In this document: piece after piece, positions 8,725 through 20,677 of the stretch
Position numbering within the stretch: the first letter of the stretch is position 1
Layout: every line of letters starts with the position of its first letter
Assembly: GCF_004684085.1 (NCBI RefSeq)
Contig: NZ_SRHZ01000024.1
Span: 248,001 to 312,000 of the forward strand
Length of the DNA: 64,000 bases
Origin: Stenotrophomonas maltophilia
GTDB lineage: Bacteria; Pseudomonadota; Gammaproteobacteria; Xanthomonadales; Xanthomonadaceae
Direction: 5' to 3'
Made by a program: the position numbers and the translations under genes
The notes under the pieces: model-generated
Database searches by the model: none
Told to the model about the DNA's origin: nothing
The model's input: the letters and a program-made list of their open reading frames with translations, nothing else

Positions 8725-9633
8725 TCAATCCTTGGCCGGCACGGCGGCGGCTGCGGCCTGGTCGGGAACGACGCGGATCAGGCCTTCCTGCGCGGTGCTG
8801 GCGACGAGTACGCCATTACGGGTGAAGAACTGGCCACGGGCCAGGCCGCGCGAATCCTGCGCGCTGGGGCTGTCCAGCGAGTACAACAGCCAGTCGTCGG
8901 CGCGGAACGGGCGGTGGAACCAGATTGCGTGGTCGAGCGAGGCCATCTGCACGTGCGGGTGGTAGTAGCTGATGCCATGCGGGAACGTCGCCGTGCCCAG
9001 CAGGTGGAAGTCGGAGGCGTAGGCCAGCAGGGCCTGGTGCAGCTCGGGCGCATCACCGACCGGCTCGCTCAGGCGCAGCCACACCTGGTGGTAGGGCGGG
9101 CGCTTGGGCGGATTCAGTTCATCGCGCGGATAGACATGGCGGAACTCGAACGGGCCGCCGCGCGACAGCCAGCGCTGCACCTTGATCGGCAGCCGTTCCA
9201 GCACTTCGGCCGGCAGTGGGCGGTTCGGCTCGATGTCTTCCGGCTGGGGCACTTCGGGCATCTTGTGCTGGTGCTCGGCGCCGGTTTCGGCCTGCTGGAA
9301 CGAGGCCGCGCAGAAGAAAATCACCTTGCCGTGCTGGATTGCAGTGACCCGGCGGACCGAGAAGCTGCCGCCATCGCGGGTGCGATCCACGTCGTAGACG
9401 ATCGGGTGGTCGATGTTGCCGGCGCGCAGGAAGTAGGCGTGCAGCGAATGCACGTGGCGGCCGTTGTCGACCGTGGCCTGTGCCGCGGCCAGCGCCTGGC
9501 CCAGCACCTGCCCGCCGAACACGTACTTGGTGCCGATGTCGCGGCTCTGCCCGCGGAACAGGTTGTCCTCCAGCCGCTCCAGGGTGAGCAGGTCGATCAG
9601 CTCGGAGACGACGGGTTCGGGCGTGTCGTTCAA
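8725..9633 (-). CDS. tesB: Acyl-CoA thioesterase II
   Basis: TesB hydrolyses medium- and long-chain acyl-CoA to free acid and CoA. The protein is 302 residues (E. coli 286). It has the double hot-dog layout: FRGQSRDIGTKYVFGGQVLGQALAAA and SLHAYFLRAGN in the first half, HVQMASLDHAIWFHRPFRADDWLLYSLDSPSA in the second. The second block holds the Asp of the catalytic trio. No ATG fits. TTG at 9633 (LNDTPEPVVSELIDLL) is the best start by family alignment, since the frame further upstream runs into a repeat. It is followed by the DUF2007 gene. Confidence 0.93.
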   Translation of the reverse strand: MNDTPEPVVSELIDLLTLERLEDNLFRGQSRDIGTKYVFGGQVLGQALAAAQATVDNGRHVHSLHAYFLRAGNIDHPIVYDVDRTRDGGSFSVRRVTAIQHGKVIFFCAASFQQAETGAEHQHKMPEVPQPEDIEPNRPLPAEVLERLPIKVQRWLSRGGPFEFRHVYPRDELNPPKRPPYHQVWLRLSEPVGDAPELHQALLAYASDFHLLGTATFPHGISYYHPHVQMASLDHAIWFHRPFRADDWLLYSLDSPSAQDSRGLARGQFFTRNGVLVASTAQEGLIRVVPDQAAAAAVPAKD

Positions 9634-9676
9634 GGGGGGCGGCCACAGCAATGAAGAGGCCCCGATTATACCGGTC

Positions 9677-9718
9677 AGGGGTCGGATCCCTTTCGCTTTG
9701 CGAAAGGGCTCTGACCTC
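9677..9718. repeat. Imperfect dyad repeat of the GGGGTCnGATCCCTTT family
   Basis: AGGGGTCGGATCCCTTTCG and CGAAAGGGCTCTGACCTC form two 18-19 base arms around a 5-base loop. The element is a diverged relative of the perfect dyad at 15446. It lies between the tesB start and the enoyl-CoA hydratase stop and could act as a hairpin terminator for the latter. Confidence 0.75.
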
Positions 9719-9734
9719 GGGCGGGGGGCGGCCG

Positions 9735-10511
9735 TTACTTGCCCAGCCGGGCGACCAGCGCCTGCAGGGCGTTCTGTGCGTCCGGGGCGAACCAGGCTTC
9801 GACGAAGCGGTCGAGCTGGATCAGGTCCGGCTGCAGCGCCACGTGCAGGTCCGCACGGGCGATCGCGCGGGTCAGCAGCATGGGCTGGCGCGGCTGCTTG
9901 AGCAGGTTCTGCAGCCAAGCCACCGCACGCGCGACCACCAGATCACCCTCGGCCAGTTCATCGACCAGGCCGATCTGCACCGCCTGTTCGGCCGGCACCA
10001 GCGAACCGGTAGTCAGCAGGACGCCGGCGCGGTGCACGCCCACCGCACGGCGCAGCAGGCGCTGGATGCCCTCCGGTGCGATCAGGCCCACCTGCACCTC
10101 GTTCAGGCCGATGGCGTACGGCCGCGACGGATCGGCGCTGCGCGCCATCACCCGGTAGTCGCAGCACAGGGCCAGCACGCAGCCACCCGCCGGGGCGTGG
10201 CCAGTGATCGCCGCGACCACCGGGATGCGGCTCTCGGCCAGCGTGCGCACGGCGCCAAAGAAGGCGTTCCAGGTGTCCAACAACTTGTGCTTGTCATCGC
10301 CATGCGAGAGCAGATGCGGCACATCCATGCCGCCGGTGAAGACGCGCTCGCCGCCCGACAGCACGATACCGTGCGCGTCCTCGGCCATGGCCAGCTCGAT
10401 GGCGTGGATCAACTGCCGGCACAGTTCGGTGTCCAGTGCGTTGACCGGCGGCCGCGCCAGGCGCAGTTCGCGGATGGGTCCATGGTTGATCACCTCGATG
10501 AGCGTCGTCAT
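9735..10511 (-). CDS. Enoyl-CoA hydratase/isomerase family protein
   Basis: This 258-residue crotonase-fold protein starts at MTTLIEVINHGPIRELRL. Family marks are RPPVNALDTEL, the first oxyanion-hole region GGERVFTGGMDVPHL, and the second, ITGHAPAGGCVLALCCDYRVMA, followed by GLNEVQVGLIAPEG. The proton-transfer glutamates of classical hydratases are not clearly both present, so the exact acyl-CoA reaction is open (hydratase or isomerase). It is divergent from the copper chaperone gene, with 34 bp between the starts, so their promoters must overlap. Confidence 0.88.
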   Translation of the reverse strand: MTTLIEVINHGPIRELRLARPPVNALDTELCRQLIHAIELAMAEDAHGIVLSGGERVFTGGMDVPHLLSHGDDKHKLLDTWNAFFGAVRTLAESRIPVVAAITGHAPAGGCVLALCCDYRVMARSADPSRPYAIGLNEVQVGLIAPEGIQRLLRRAVGVHRAGVLLTTGSLVPAEQAVQIGLVDELAEGDLVVARAVAWLQNLLKQPRQPMLLTRAIARADLHVALQPDLIQLDRFVEAWFAPDAQNALQALVARLGK

Positions 10512-10545
10512 GCTGCGGTCTCGTTGCGAAGAAGGAACCTGGGCG

Positions 10546-10992
10546 ATGATAACCAAACCATGCGTTGGCGTACTGTTGGTTCTGTGTGCGGCTGCAGCAC
10601 CGGCTTCGGCGGCAGAACCTGCGTGCGTCACGGTGGAGCAGGGCTGGGCGCGGTTGCCGCCGAATCCGGCGATGCCGATGACGGCGGGCTACGGCGTGAT
10701 CCACAACGGCTGCAGCAAGGCGGTGGCGATCACTGGTGCGAGCAGCAGCGGCTTCGGTGATGTGTCGCTGCACGAGACCACGATTGTCGATGGCGTCAGC
10801 CGGATGCGCGCGATCGAGCGCCTGCCGCTGGCACCGGGCGCGCGCGCTGAACTCAAGCCCGGTGGCCTGCACCTGATGCTGATGCAGGGCAAGGGTGCGT
10901 TGAAGGAGGGGCAGGCGCTGCCGTTGCAGCTGCAGCTTGAGGGGGGGGGTGAAGCCGGCGCGACGTTGATCGTGCGCAAGGCCGCGCGTTAA
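10546..10992 (+). CDS. Periplasmic copper chaperone PCu(A)C
   Basis: PCu(A)C proteins deliver Cu(I) to cytochrome oxidase in the periplasm. After a signal peptide (MITKPCVGVLLVLCAAAAPASA) the mature part carries an exact H-x10-M-x21-H-x-M metal site at His76, Met87, His109 and Met111 (SLHETTIVDGVSRM, then GGLHLML). The length of 148 residues is typical. The start at 10546 has GAAGGA 8-10 bp upstream; longer in-frame starts lie inside the divergent hydratase gene. Its neighbours give no direct oxidase link. Confidence 0.92.
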   Translation: MITKPCVGVLLVLCAAAAPASAAEPACVTVEQGWARLPPNPAMPMTAGYGVIHNGCSKAVAITGASSSGFGDVSLHETTIVDGVSRMRAIERLPLAPGARAELKPGGLHLMLMQGKGALKEGQALPLQLQLEGGGEAGATLIVRKAAR

Positions 10993-11035
10993 CGCGGCGC
11001 TCGTCCCGCCGGGCATCATGGGCGAATCGACCGCG

Positions 11036-11060
11036 GTAGCGCCGGGCCATGCCCGGCGAG
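11036..11060. repeat. Single SMAG/REP palindrome
   Basis: GTAGCGCCGGGCCATGCCCGG, in the same orientation as the first copy at 8072, lies between two convergent genes. Confidence 0.85.
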
Positions 11061-11079
11061 CGCGCAACGCGGTAGAGGC

Positions 11080-11805
11080 TTACGACCAGTCGTACGAGAA
11101 CAACACCGTGCGGCTTACCGGCTCGTACAGCATCACGATCGCATCGGCGCCGGTGGCGCACCAGTTGTAGCCGGCCACTTCGGCCACGGCGAAGAATGGG
11201 TGGCCGTCGCGGGTGATGATCGCGCGCTCGGCATCGTCCGGCGCATGCCGATCGTCCGCAGCTTCAGTGAATTCAAGCGTGAACGCGGCTGGAATCTCTG
11301 CAGTCTCGATCCAGTTGCCGGTCGAAATCTGCCCGCCCAGCACATCGAGATAAGCCTGCTCGCCTGGCTCACCATCGCCATAACGCGAGTAGCTGGCCAA
11401 GCGCCGATGTTGCTGGAAGTACGCGTGCGCCTTGCTGTAGCTCTGGCGCATCTCTGTGATGTGCTTCAGGGCGTGCTTGTCCTGCACCTGGTCACCGATG
11501 AAATAGCCCTCGTCACCGAGAAAGCGCATCTGGTTGCCGGCGGTCAGTTCGAAGGCGATCCAGTTGGTACCGGTGAAATCGTTGTGGTGTTCTTCGGTAG
11601 TCTCGCCTATGCAGCCGTCATATGGCTCGATCGGGCACAGCATCGTTGCCACTTGGCCCGCCAGTTCCGGGCGCAGCACACCCAGGTCGATCCTCAACAG
11701 CGGCAGCAGGTGCTGGCCGAGCCAGGCCTGGTCGGCAGGGAAGACGTCGGTGGGGAAGGGGACCATGCCGGGCAGCAGGTCGCGCAGTTCAGTCTGGTGG
11801 ATCAT
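11080..11805 (-). CDS. Hypothetical protein (241 aa)
   Basis: An acidic soluble protein starting MIHQTELRDLLPGMVPFPTDVFPADQAWL and ending SRTVLFSYDWS. It has no signal peptide, membrane segment or motif I recognise. Runs such as NDFTGTNWIAFELTAGNQMRFLGDEGYF and GHPFFAVAEVAGYNWCATGADAIVMLYEP suggest an alpha/beta fold with many aromatics. Codon use and GC match the neighbours, so it looks native. It stands alone between repeat elements. The function cannot be assigned. Confidence 0.75.
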   Translation of the reverse strand: MIHQTELRDLLPGMVPFPTDVFPADQAWLGQHLLPLLRIDLGVLRPELAGQVATMLCPIEPYDGCIGETTEEHHNDFTGTNWIAFELTAGNQMRFLGDEGYFIGDQVQDKHALKHITEMRQSYSKAHAYFQQHRRLASYSRYGDGEPGEQAYLDVLGGQISTGNWIETAEIPAAFTLEFTEAADDRHAPDDAERAIITRDGHPFFAVAEVAGYNWCATGADAIVMLYEPVSRTVLFSYDWS

Positions 11806-11830
11806 GTCAGTCCTTTGATCGGTGTCGGTC

Positions 11831-11893
11831 GTGCCGGCCGCTGGCCGGCAACCTCATTGCCGCCGAAGCGTGCCGACCAAGGTCGGCACCTAC
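11831..11893. repeat. Two short palindromes (GCCGGCCGCTGGCCGGC and GTGCCGACCAAGGTCGGCAC)
   Basis: Two different hairpin units lie 20 bp apart. GTGCCGGCCGCTGGCCGGCA is at 11831-11850 and GTGCCGACCAAGGTCGGCAC, followed by CTAC (the inverse of GTAG), at 11870-11893. Both types recur elsewhere in the window (17519, 46633, 62775), so they are members of the SMAG-like REP families. Confidence 0.8.
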
Positions 11894-11902
11894 CAGAGCG
11901 TT

Positions 11903-12309
11903 TCAGGTAGACGCGTTGCGGATCGCATCCGGCAGCGGCGCGCTCTTGCCGGTCTGCGTGTCCATCCACACCACCACCACGTTGCCGTCGGAATACAGCT
12001 TCGAGTCGTCCTGCTGGTCGACGATGCGATGGCCGATGGTCACGCTGCTGTTGCCCAGGCGCTCGACGAACAGTTCGACCAGGATGTCGTTGGGCCACAC
12101 GATCGGCAGCCGGTAGTTGACGTTGGTCGCGGCCACCACCGGTGCGATGCGGTCGGTCATCGACACGCCGTCCACACCCAGCATCCAGCGCACGCGCGCT
12201 TCCTCCAGGTAGGAAATGTACTTGGCGTTGTTGACGTGGCCCATGCTGTCCATGTCACGCCAGCGCACGCTGATCGGGATGCGGGCCAGGATCTTGTGTT
12301 CGCTGCTCA

Positions 12310-12310
<1 letters not shown>
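11903..12310 (-). CDS. 4HBT-family acyl-CoA thioesterase
   Basis: This 135-residue hot-dog protein has the 4-hydroxybenzoyl-CoA thioesterase signature WRDMDSMGHVNNAKYISYLEEAR. That segment holds the catalytic Asp and the GHVNN turn. The strand pattern NVNYRLPIVWPNDILVELFVERLGNSSVTIGH follows. It is a soluble cytoplasmic thioester hydrolase; the acyl substrate is unknown. Its start overlaps the uvrA stop by one base (TGATG), so it is translated from the uvrA transcript. Confidence 0.9.
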
Positions 12311-15303
<2,993 letters not shown>

Positions 15304-15445
15304 GGGGGATCCGGTTGTGGGGGCGTTGGCTGGATGCCGGGCCAGCAGGGAACGGCAATCGGTCAGCCTACCGAGGTGACCAGATGGGGGCAATGGGCGA
15401 CAATGCCAGCCCGGTGTCTCACCTGCTGAGACCGCCCGACAGGCA

Positions 15446-15488
15446 GGGGTCAGATCCCTTTTCACAATGTGAAAAGGGATCTGACCCC
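15446..15488. repeat. Perfect 43-bp dyad
   Basis: GGGGTCAGATCCCTTTTCAC is followed by AAT and then the exact reverse complement, so the arms are 20 bp with a 3-base loop. It lies between the divergent uvrA and rplU transcription units. A diverged copy is at 9677. A coding role is unlikely; it is a mobile-type dispersed repeat or a transcriptional barrier. Confidence 0.85.
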
Positions 15489-15527
15489 GTGCCGGCCCGG
15501 CCGTCCAGGCCGTTCAGGGGGGTTGAC

Positions 15528-15557
15528 TTGACCCGCCCGGGCGCCTCTGCGTACAAT
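15528..15557 (+). promoter_or_regulatory. Sigma-70 promoter for rplU-rpmA
   Basis: TTGACC at 15528-15533 and TACAAT at 15552-15557 are separated by 18 bp. This is about 67 bp before the rplU ATG, as expected for a strong ribosomal-protein promoter. Confidence 0.75.
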
Positions 15558-15623
15558 TCCGCTCCTGTCCGCCCTCGATGGCGACAGTCCATAGACCACA
15601 ATAACTACAGAGGAAGTCTGGTC

Positions 15624-15941
15624 ATGTACGCAGTACTGGTCACCGGCGGTAAGCAATACCGCGTGGCGCAGGGCGAAAAGCTCCGCATTGAAAAGCTCGA
15701 AGTCGAAGTCGGCAGCGAGATCAAGTTCGACAACATCCTGCTGCTCGGCGACAGCGATGGCATCAAGATCGGCGACGCCCTGAGCGGCGCTGCGGTCACC
15801 GCCACCGTCCTGTCCCAGGGTCGTGCTGACAAGGTCCGGATCATCAAGTTCCGTCGCCGCAAGCACCACATGAAGCGTCAGGGTCACCGTCAGTACTACA
15901 CCGAAATCGAGATCACCGGCATTGCCGGTGGCAGCAAGTAA
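15624..15941 (+). CDS. rplU: 50S ribosomal protein L21
   Basis: L21 binds 23S rRNA in the large subunit. The 105 residues start [20 protein letters not shown]. They end with the conserved Lys/His-rich loop [21 protein letters not shown] and [15 protein letters not shown] lies about 8 bp before the ATG. It is the first gene of the rplU-rpmA pair, 11 bp before rpmA, with obgE downstream as in most proteobacteria. Confidence 0.98.
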   Translation: MYAVLVTGGKQYRVAQGEKLRIEKLEVEVGSEIKFDNILLLGDSDGIKIGDALSGAAVTATVLSQGRADKVRIIKFRRRKHHMKRQGHRQYYTEIEITGIAGGSK

Positions 15942-15952
15942 GGAGATAGGTC

Positions 15953-16216
15953 ATGGCACATAAAAAAGGCGTAGGCTCTTCGCGCAACGGTCGCGACTCC
16001 AACCCGAAGTACCTCGGCGTCAAGATCTTCGGCGGCCAGGCCATCGAAGCCGGCAACATCATCGTGCGTCAGCGCGGCACCCAGTTCCACCCGGGTTCCG
16101 GCGTTGGCCTGGGCCGTGATCACACCCTGTTCGCCCTCGTGGACGGCAAGGTGGAGTTCTCGGTCAAGGGCGCCAAGAAGCGTCGTACCGTCAGCGTCGT
16201 CTCGGTCGAAGCCTGA
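15953..16216 (+). CDS. rpmA: 50S ribosomal protein L27
   Basis: An 87-residue L27, beginning [29 protein letters not shown]. The N-terminal tail reaches the peptidyl transferase centre. The sequence [28 protein letters not shown] is diagnostic. It has a strong AAGGAG ribosome site and is co-transcribed with rplU. Confidence 0.98.
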   Translation: MAHKKGVGSSRNGRDSNPKYLGVKIFGGQAIEAGNIIVRQRGTQFHPGSGVGLGRDHTLFALVDGKVEFSVKGAKKRRTVSVVSVEA

Positions 16217-16263
16217 TACGGCTGCGTCCAGCGGCCATGCTCCGGCATGGCCGTGCTGGATGA

Positions 16264-17463
<1,200 letters not shown>

Positions 17464-17484
17464 TGCCTGTTGTGGTTCCGTGCG

Positions 17485-17511
17485 AAAAACCCGGCTTCGG
17501 CCGGGTTTTTT
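17485..17511 (+). terminator. Rho-independent terminator after obgE
   Basis: AAAACCCGG CTTCGG CCGGGTTTTTT: a GC stem with a stable TTCG-type loop and a T6 run, 22 bp after the obgE stop. Confidence 0.92.
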
Positions 17512-17518
17512 GTTTTCC

Positions 17519-17580
17519 GGTAGTGCCGGCCGCTGGCCGGCAATTCACTGGGGTTGCCGGCCAGTGGCCGGCGCTACCGG
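17519..17580. repeat. Inverted pair of GTAG palindromes
   Basis: GTAGTGCCGGCCGCTGGCCGGCA and, inverted, TTGCCGGCCAGTGGCCGGCGCTAC. They are separated by about 10 bp and lie between two facing terminators. This is the SMAG-like family also seen at 46633. Confidence 0.85.
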
Positions 17581-17597
17581 GCCAGATCGCAGGCAAC

Positions 17598-17624
17598 AAA
17601 AAACCCGGCCGAGGCCGGGCTTTT
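17598..17624 (-). terminator. Rho-independent terminator after rpsT
   Basis: Read on the minus strand, AAAAGCCCGGCCTCGGCCGGG is followed by TTTTTT, 38 bp after the rpsT stop. Confidence 0.9.
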
Positions 17625-17662
17625 GCGTGCTGCCGGAGCCGAAGCCCCGGCAACCAACCGGA

Positions 17663-17932
17663 TCAAGCGGCCGAGAGGGCCTTGATGCGGTCGTTCAGGC
17701 GGCTCTTGTGACGAGCAGCCTTGTTCTTGTGGATCAGGCCACGCGCGCTGAAGCGATCCAGGATCGGCTGGGCAACGGCGAAGGCGGCTTGGGCGCCGGC
17801 GGCATCGTTGGCGTCCAGCGCCTTGATCACTTTCTTGACAGCGGTGCGCAGCATCGAGCGCTGAGCCACGTTGCGCGCGTTGCGCACGACGGTCTGCTTG
17901 GCGCGCTTCTTGGCGGACTTGATATTGGCCAC
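17663..17932 (-). CDS. rpsT: 30S ribosomal protein S20
   Basis: The 89-residue S20 starts at a GTG ([21 protein letters not shown]). It shows the basic three-helix pattern typical of this 16S rRNA-binding protein, through [18 protein letters not shown] and [20 protein letters not shown]. The non-ATG start is usual for rpsT and is linked to autoregulation in E. coli. It is divergent from murJ. Confidence 0.97.
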   Translation of the reverse strand: MANIKSAKKRAKQTVVRNARNVAQRSMLRTAVKKVIKALDANDAAGAQAAFAVAQPILDRFSARGLIHKNKAARHKSRLNDRIKALSAA

Positions 17933-17981
17933 GGTGGTGGTTTCCTGAAAAAATCGGTGTTATGGGAACAGCAAGCTAGCT

Positions 17982-18010
17982 AGTATGATGGCCCGAGAAA
18001 TGCACGTCAA
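17982..18010 (-). promoter_or_regulatory. Sigma-70 promoter for rpsT
   Basis: On the minus strand, TTGACG (18010-18005) and CATACT (17987-17982) have a 17-bp spacer. They lie about 50 bp before the rpsT start. Confidence 0.7.
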
Positions 18011-18034
18011 GTCGATTGTCAAGAGGGACGCTGA

Positions 18035-19654
18035 GTGAGTTCACCGAAGATGTTGCGAGGCCTGCTGTCGTTCAGCAGCATGACCATGGTCTCGCGGGTA
18101 CTCGGACTTGTCCGGGACCAGGTGATCACCACCACGTTCGGCACCAATGCGGTCACCGATGCGTTCTGGGTTGCCTTCAGGGTACCCAATTTCCTGCGCC
18201 GGTTGTTCGCCGAAGGCTCTTTCGCCACCGCTTTCGTGCCGGTGTTCACGGAAGTGAAGGAGACCCGCAGCCACGCCGAGCTGCGCGAACTGATGGCCCG
18301 TACCGCCGGCACCCTGGGTGGGGTGCTGATGCTGGTCACCGCCGTGGCGCTGATTTTCGCGCCGCAGCTGGCCTCGGTCTTCTCAAGTGGCGTTGATACC
18401 GATCCGGTGAAGCAGGGTCTGCTGGTCGACCTGTTCCGCCTGACCTTCCCGTTCCTGCTGTTTGTCTCGCTGACCGCACTGGCCGGTGGCGCGCTGAACA
18501 GCTTCCAGCGCTTCGCGATGCCGGCGCTGACCCCGGTCATCCTCAACCTGTGCATGATCGCCGGTGCGCTGTGGCTGGCGCCGCGGCTGGGCGGCACTCC
18601 GGAGAAGCAGATCCTGGCGCTGGGCTGGGCGGTGCTGGCCGCCGGCATCCTGCAGCTGCTGTTCCAGCTGCCGTCACTGAAGGGCATCAACCTGCTGACC
18701 CTGCCGCGCTGGGGCTGGAGCCATCCGGGCGTGCGCAAGGTGATGACGTTGATGGTGCCGACCCTGTTCGGTTCCTCGGTGGCGCAGATCAACCTGTTGC
18801 TGGACACGGTCATCGCCGCCAAGCTGACCGACGGCTCGCAGTCCTGGCTGTCGCTGGCCGACCGCTTCCTGGAGCTCCCGCTGGGCGTGTTCGGCGTGGC
18901 CCTGGGCACGGTGATCCTGCCGGCGCTGGCCCGTCATCACGTCAGCACCGACCGCGAGGGCTTCTCGCGCTCGCTGGACTGGGGCCTGCGCATGACCCTG
19001 CTGATTTCGGTGCCGGCCATGCTGGGTCTTCTGCTGCTGGCCGAACCGCTGATCGCGACCATCTTCCAGCATGGCCAGTTCAGCGCCTTCGATACCCGCA
19101 TGACTGCACTGTCGGTGTACGGCCTGAGCTTCGGCCTGCCGGCGTTTGCCCTGCTGAAAGTGGTGCTGCCGGCGTTCTATGCGCGCCAGGACACCAAGAC
19201 TCCGGTGCGTGCAGGCGTGGCTGCGCTGGTGGCCAACATGGTGTTCAATTTCGCCCTGCTGGCGGTGCTGTACCAGGTGATGGTCCCCGACGAGCTGAAG
19301 GCGCAGGGCGTGATGACCGCGCTGGGCAAGCAGCCAGGCCTGCATCTGGCGCTGGGCATTGCCAGCGCGCTGTCCAGTTACCTGAACCTGGGGCTGCTCT
19401 GGTACTGGCTGGGCAAGACCGATGTCTACCAGCGCCGGCCCGGCTGGAGCGGCTATCTGCTGCGGCTGGTTGTAGCCTGCATGGCGATGGTCGGCGTGCT
19501 GCTGGCGCTGCTGTACTGGCTGCCGGGCTTCTCGGCGATGGGCGTGTGGGAGCGGATCGGTGCCCTTGCACTGCTGGTGGGCGGCGGTGGCGCGACCTAC
19601 GCGGTGGCCATGGTAGCGATGGGCTTCCGCCCACGCGACCTGCGCGGGCATTGA
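18035..19654 (+). CDS. murJ: Lipid II flippase MurJ
   Basis: MurJ moves lipid II across the inner membrane for peptidoglycan synthesis. The 539-residue protein (GTG start at 18035, AAGAGGGA upstream) begins SSPKMLRGLLSFSSMTMVSRVLGLVRDQV. It contains the conserved FRVPNFLRRLFAEGSFATAFVPV block and many hydrophobic segments consistent with 14 helices. It leads a cluster with ribF, ileS, lspA and ispH, the usual gammaproteobacterial order. Confidence 0.97.
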   Translation: MSSPKMLRGLLSFSSMTMVSRVLGLVRDQVITTTFGTNAVTDAFWVAFRVPNFLRRLFAEGSFATAFVPVFTEVKETRSHAELRELMARTAGTLGGVLMLVTAVALIFAPQLASVFSSGVDTDPVKQGLLVDLFRLTFPFLLFVSLTALAGGALNSFQRFAMPALTPVILNLCMIAGALWLAPRLGGTPEKQILALGWAVLAAGILQLLFQLPSLKGINLLTLPRWGWSHPGVRKVMTLMVPTLFGSSVAQINLLLDTVIAAKLTDGSQSWLSLADRFLELPLGVFGVALGTVILPALARHHVSTDREGFSRSLDWGLRMTLLISVPAMLGLLLLAEPLIATIFQHGQFSAFDTRMTALSVYGLSFGLPAFALLKVVLPAFYARQDTKTPVRAGVAALVANMVFNFALLAVLYQVMVPDELKAQGVMTALGKQPGLHLALGIASALSSYLNLGLLWYWLGKTDVYQRRPGWSGYLLRLVVACMAMVGVLLALLYWLPGFSAMGVWERIGALALLVGGGGATYAVAMVAMGFRPRDLRGH

Positions 19655-19729
19655 TCGCGGCCCGTGGCGGCTATACTTCAGGGTTACACCATTGAAACGG
19701 CGGCCCCGGTCGGGCCGGAACGAGAGTTG

Positions 19730-20677
19730 ATGAGCAGGCTGTTCAGAAGCGTCGAGGGCGGGGAGCTGTTCCCCAACGGAAGCGTGGTCTGTATCGGTGC
19801 ATTCGACGGCCTCCACCTGGGCCATCGAGCGCTGGTCCGCCACGCGGTTGCCCGCGCGCGCGCCTTGGGCGTGGCCGCAGTGGCTGTGGCCTTCGAGCCG
19901 CTGCCGCGTGAATTCTTTGCCCAGGGCACGCCGCCGCCGCGGCTGACCCTCGCACGCAGCAAGGTCGAGATCCTGCGCGAACTCGGTGTCGATGCGATCG
20001 GCCTGCTGCGTTTCGACGCGGCGATGGCGGCGATGCCGGCCGAGACCTTCGTGCGCCAGCTGCTGACCAAGCGTCTGGGTGCCCGCGAGGTGTGGATCGG
20101 CCCGGAGTTCTGCTTCGGCAACCGCCGCCGTGGCGACCTGGCCCTGCTGCAGGCGCTGGGCGCCGAGCTGGGCTTCAGCGCTGGCGAGATCGAAGCGGTC
20201 GACCTGCACGGCGAGCGCATTTCCAGTACCCGCATCCGCCAGCTGTTGCAGGACGGCGACTTTGCCCGTGCCGGCGACCTGCTCGGTCGCCCGTACGCGA
20301 TCAGCGGCCGGGTGGTGCGTGGGCGCCAGCTTGGCCGTACGCTGGGCTTCCCCACCGCCAACCTGCGGTTCCCGAAGACCCCGGCGCTGTCGGGCATCTA
20401 CGCGACCTGGGTGCATGGTGTGTTCGATCAGCCCTGGCCCTCGGTCTCCAGCTTCGGCACGCGGCCGACGGTGGAGGGTGTGGAGCCGTTGCTGGAAGCC
20501 CACCTGTTCGATTTCCAGGGCGATCTGTACGGGCGCCACATCGAAGTCGAGTTCGTCGCCAAGTTGCGCGACGAAGAGAAATTCAATGATCTGGCGGCAT
20601 TGACCGACCAGATGCACCGCGACGCCGAACAGGCGCGTGCCATCCTTTCCGAACATAGATTGCGAGCCACTGCGTGA
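19730..20677 (+). CDS. ribF: Bifunctional riboflavin kinase/FAD synthetase
   Basis: RibF phosphorylates riboflavin to FMN and adenylates it to FAD. The 315 residues have the N-terminal nucleotidyltransferase motif [14 protein letters not shown] and the SSTRIRQLL block. The C-terminal kinase domain has [20 protein letters not shown]. Start 19730 ([18 protein letters not shown]) is chosen because the frame upstream is intergenic. The stop overlaps the GTG of ileS. Confidence 0.96.
   Translation: MSRLFRSVEGGELFPNGSVVCIGAFDGLHLGHRALVRHAVARARALGVAAVAVAFEPLPREFFAQGTPPPRLTLARSKVEILRELGVDAIGLLRFDAAMAAMPAETFVRQLLTKRLGAREVWIGPEFCFGNRRRGDLALLQALGAELGFSAGEIEAVDLHGERISSTRIRQLLQDGDFARAGDLLGRPYAISGRVVRGRQLGRTLGFPTANLRFPKTPALSGIYATWVHGVFDQPWPSVSSFGTRPTVEGVEPLLEAHLFDFQGDLYGRHIEVEFVAKLRDEEKFNDLAALTDQMHRDAEQARAILSEHRLRATA

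Noticed and set aside
18674..20656. 660-residue minus-strand open frame across murJ and ribF
   Set aside because: It is the antisense of two confidently identified genes. Long antisense frames are expected in this high-GC sequence.
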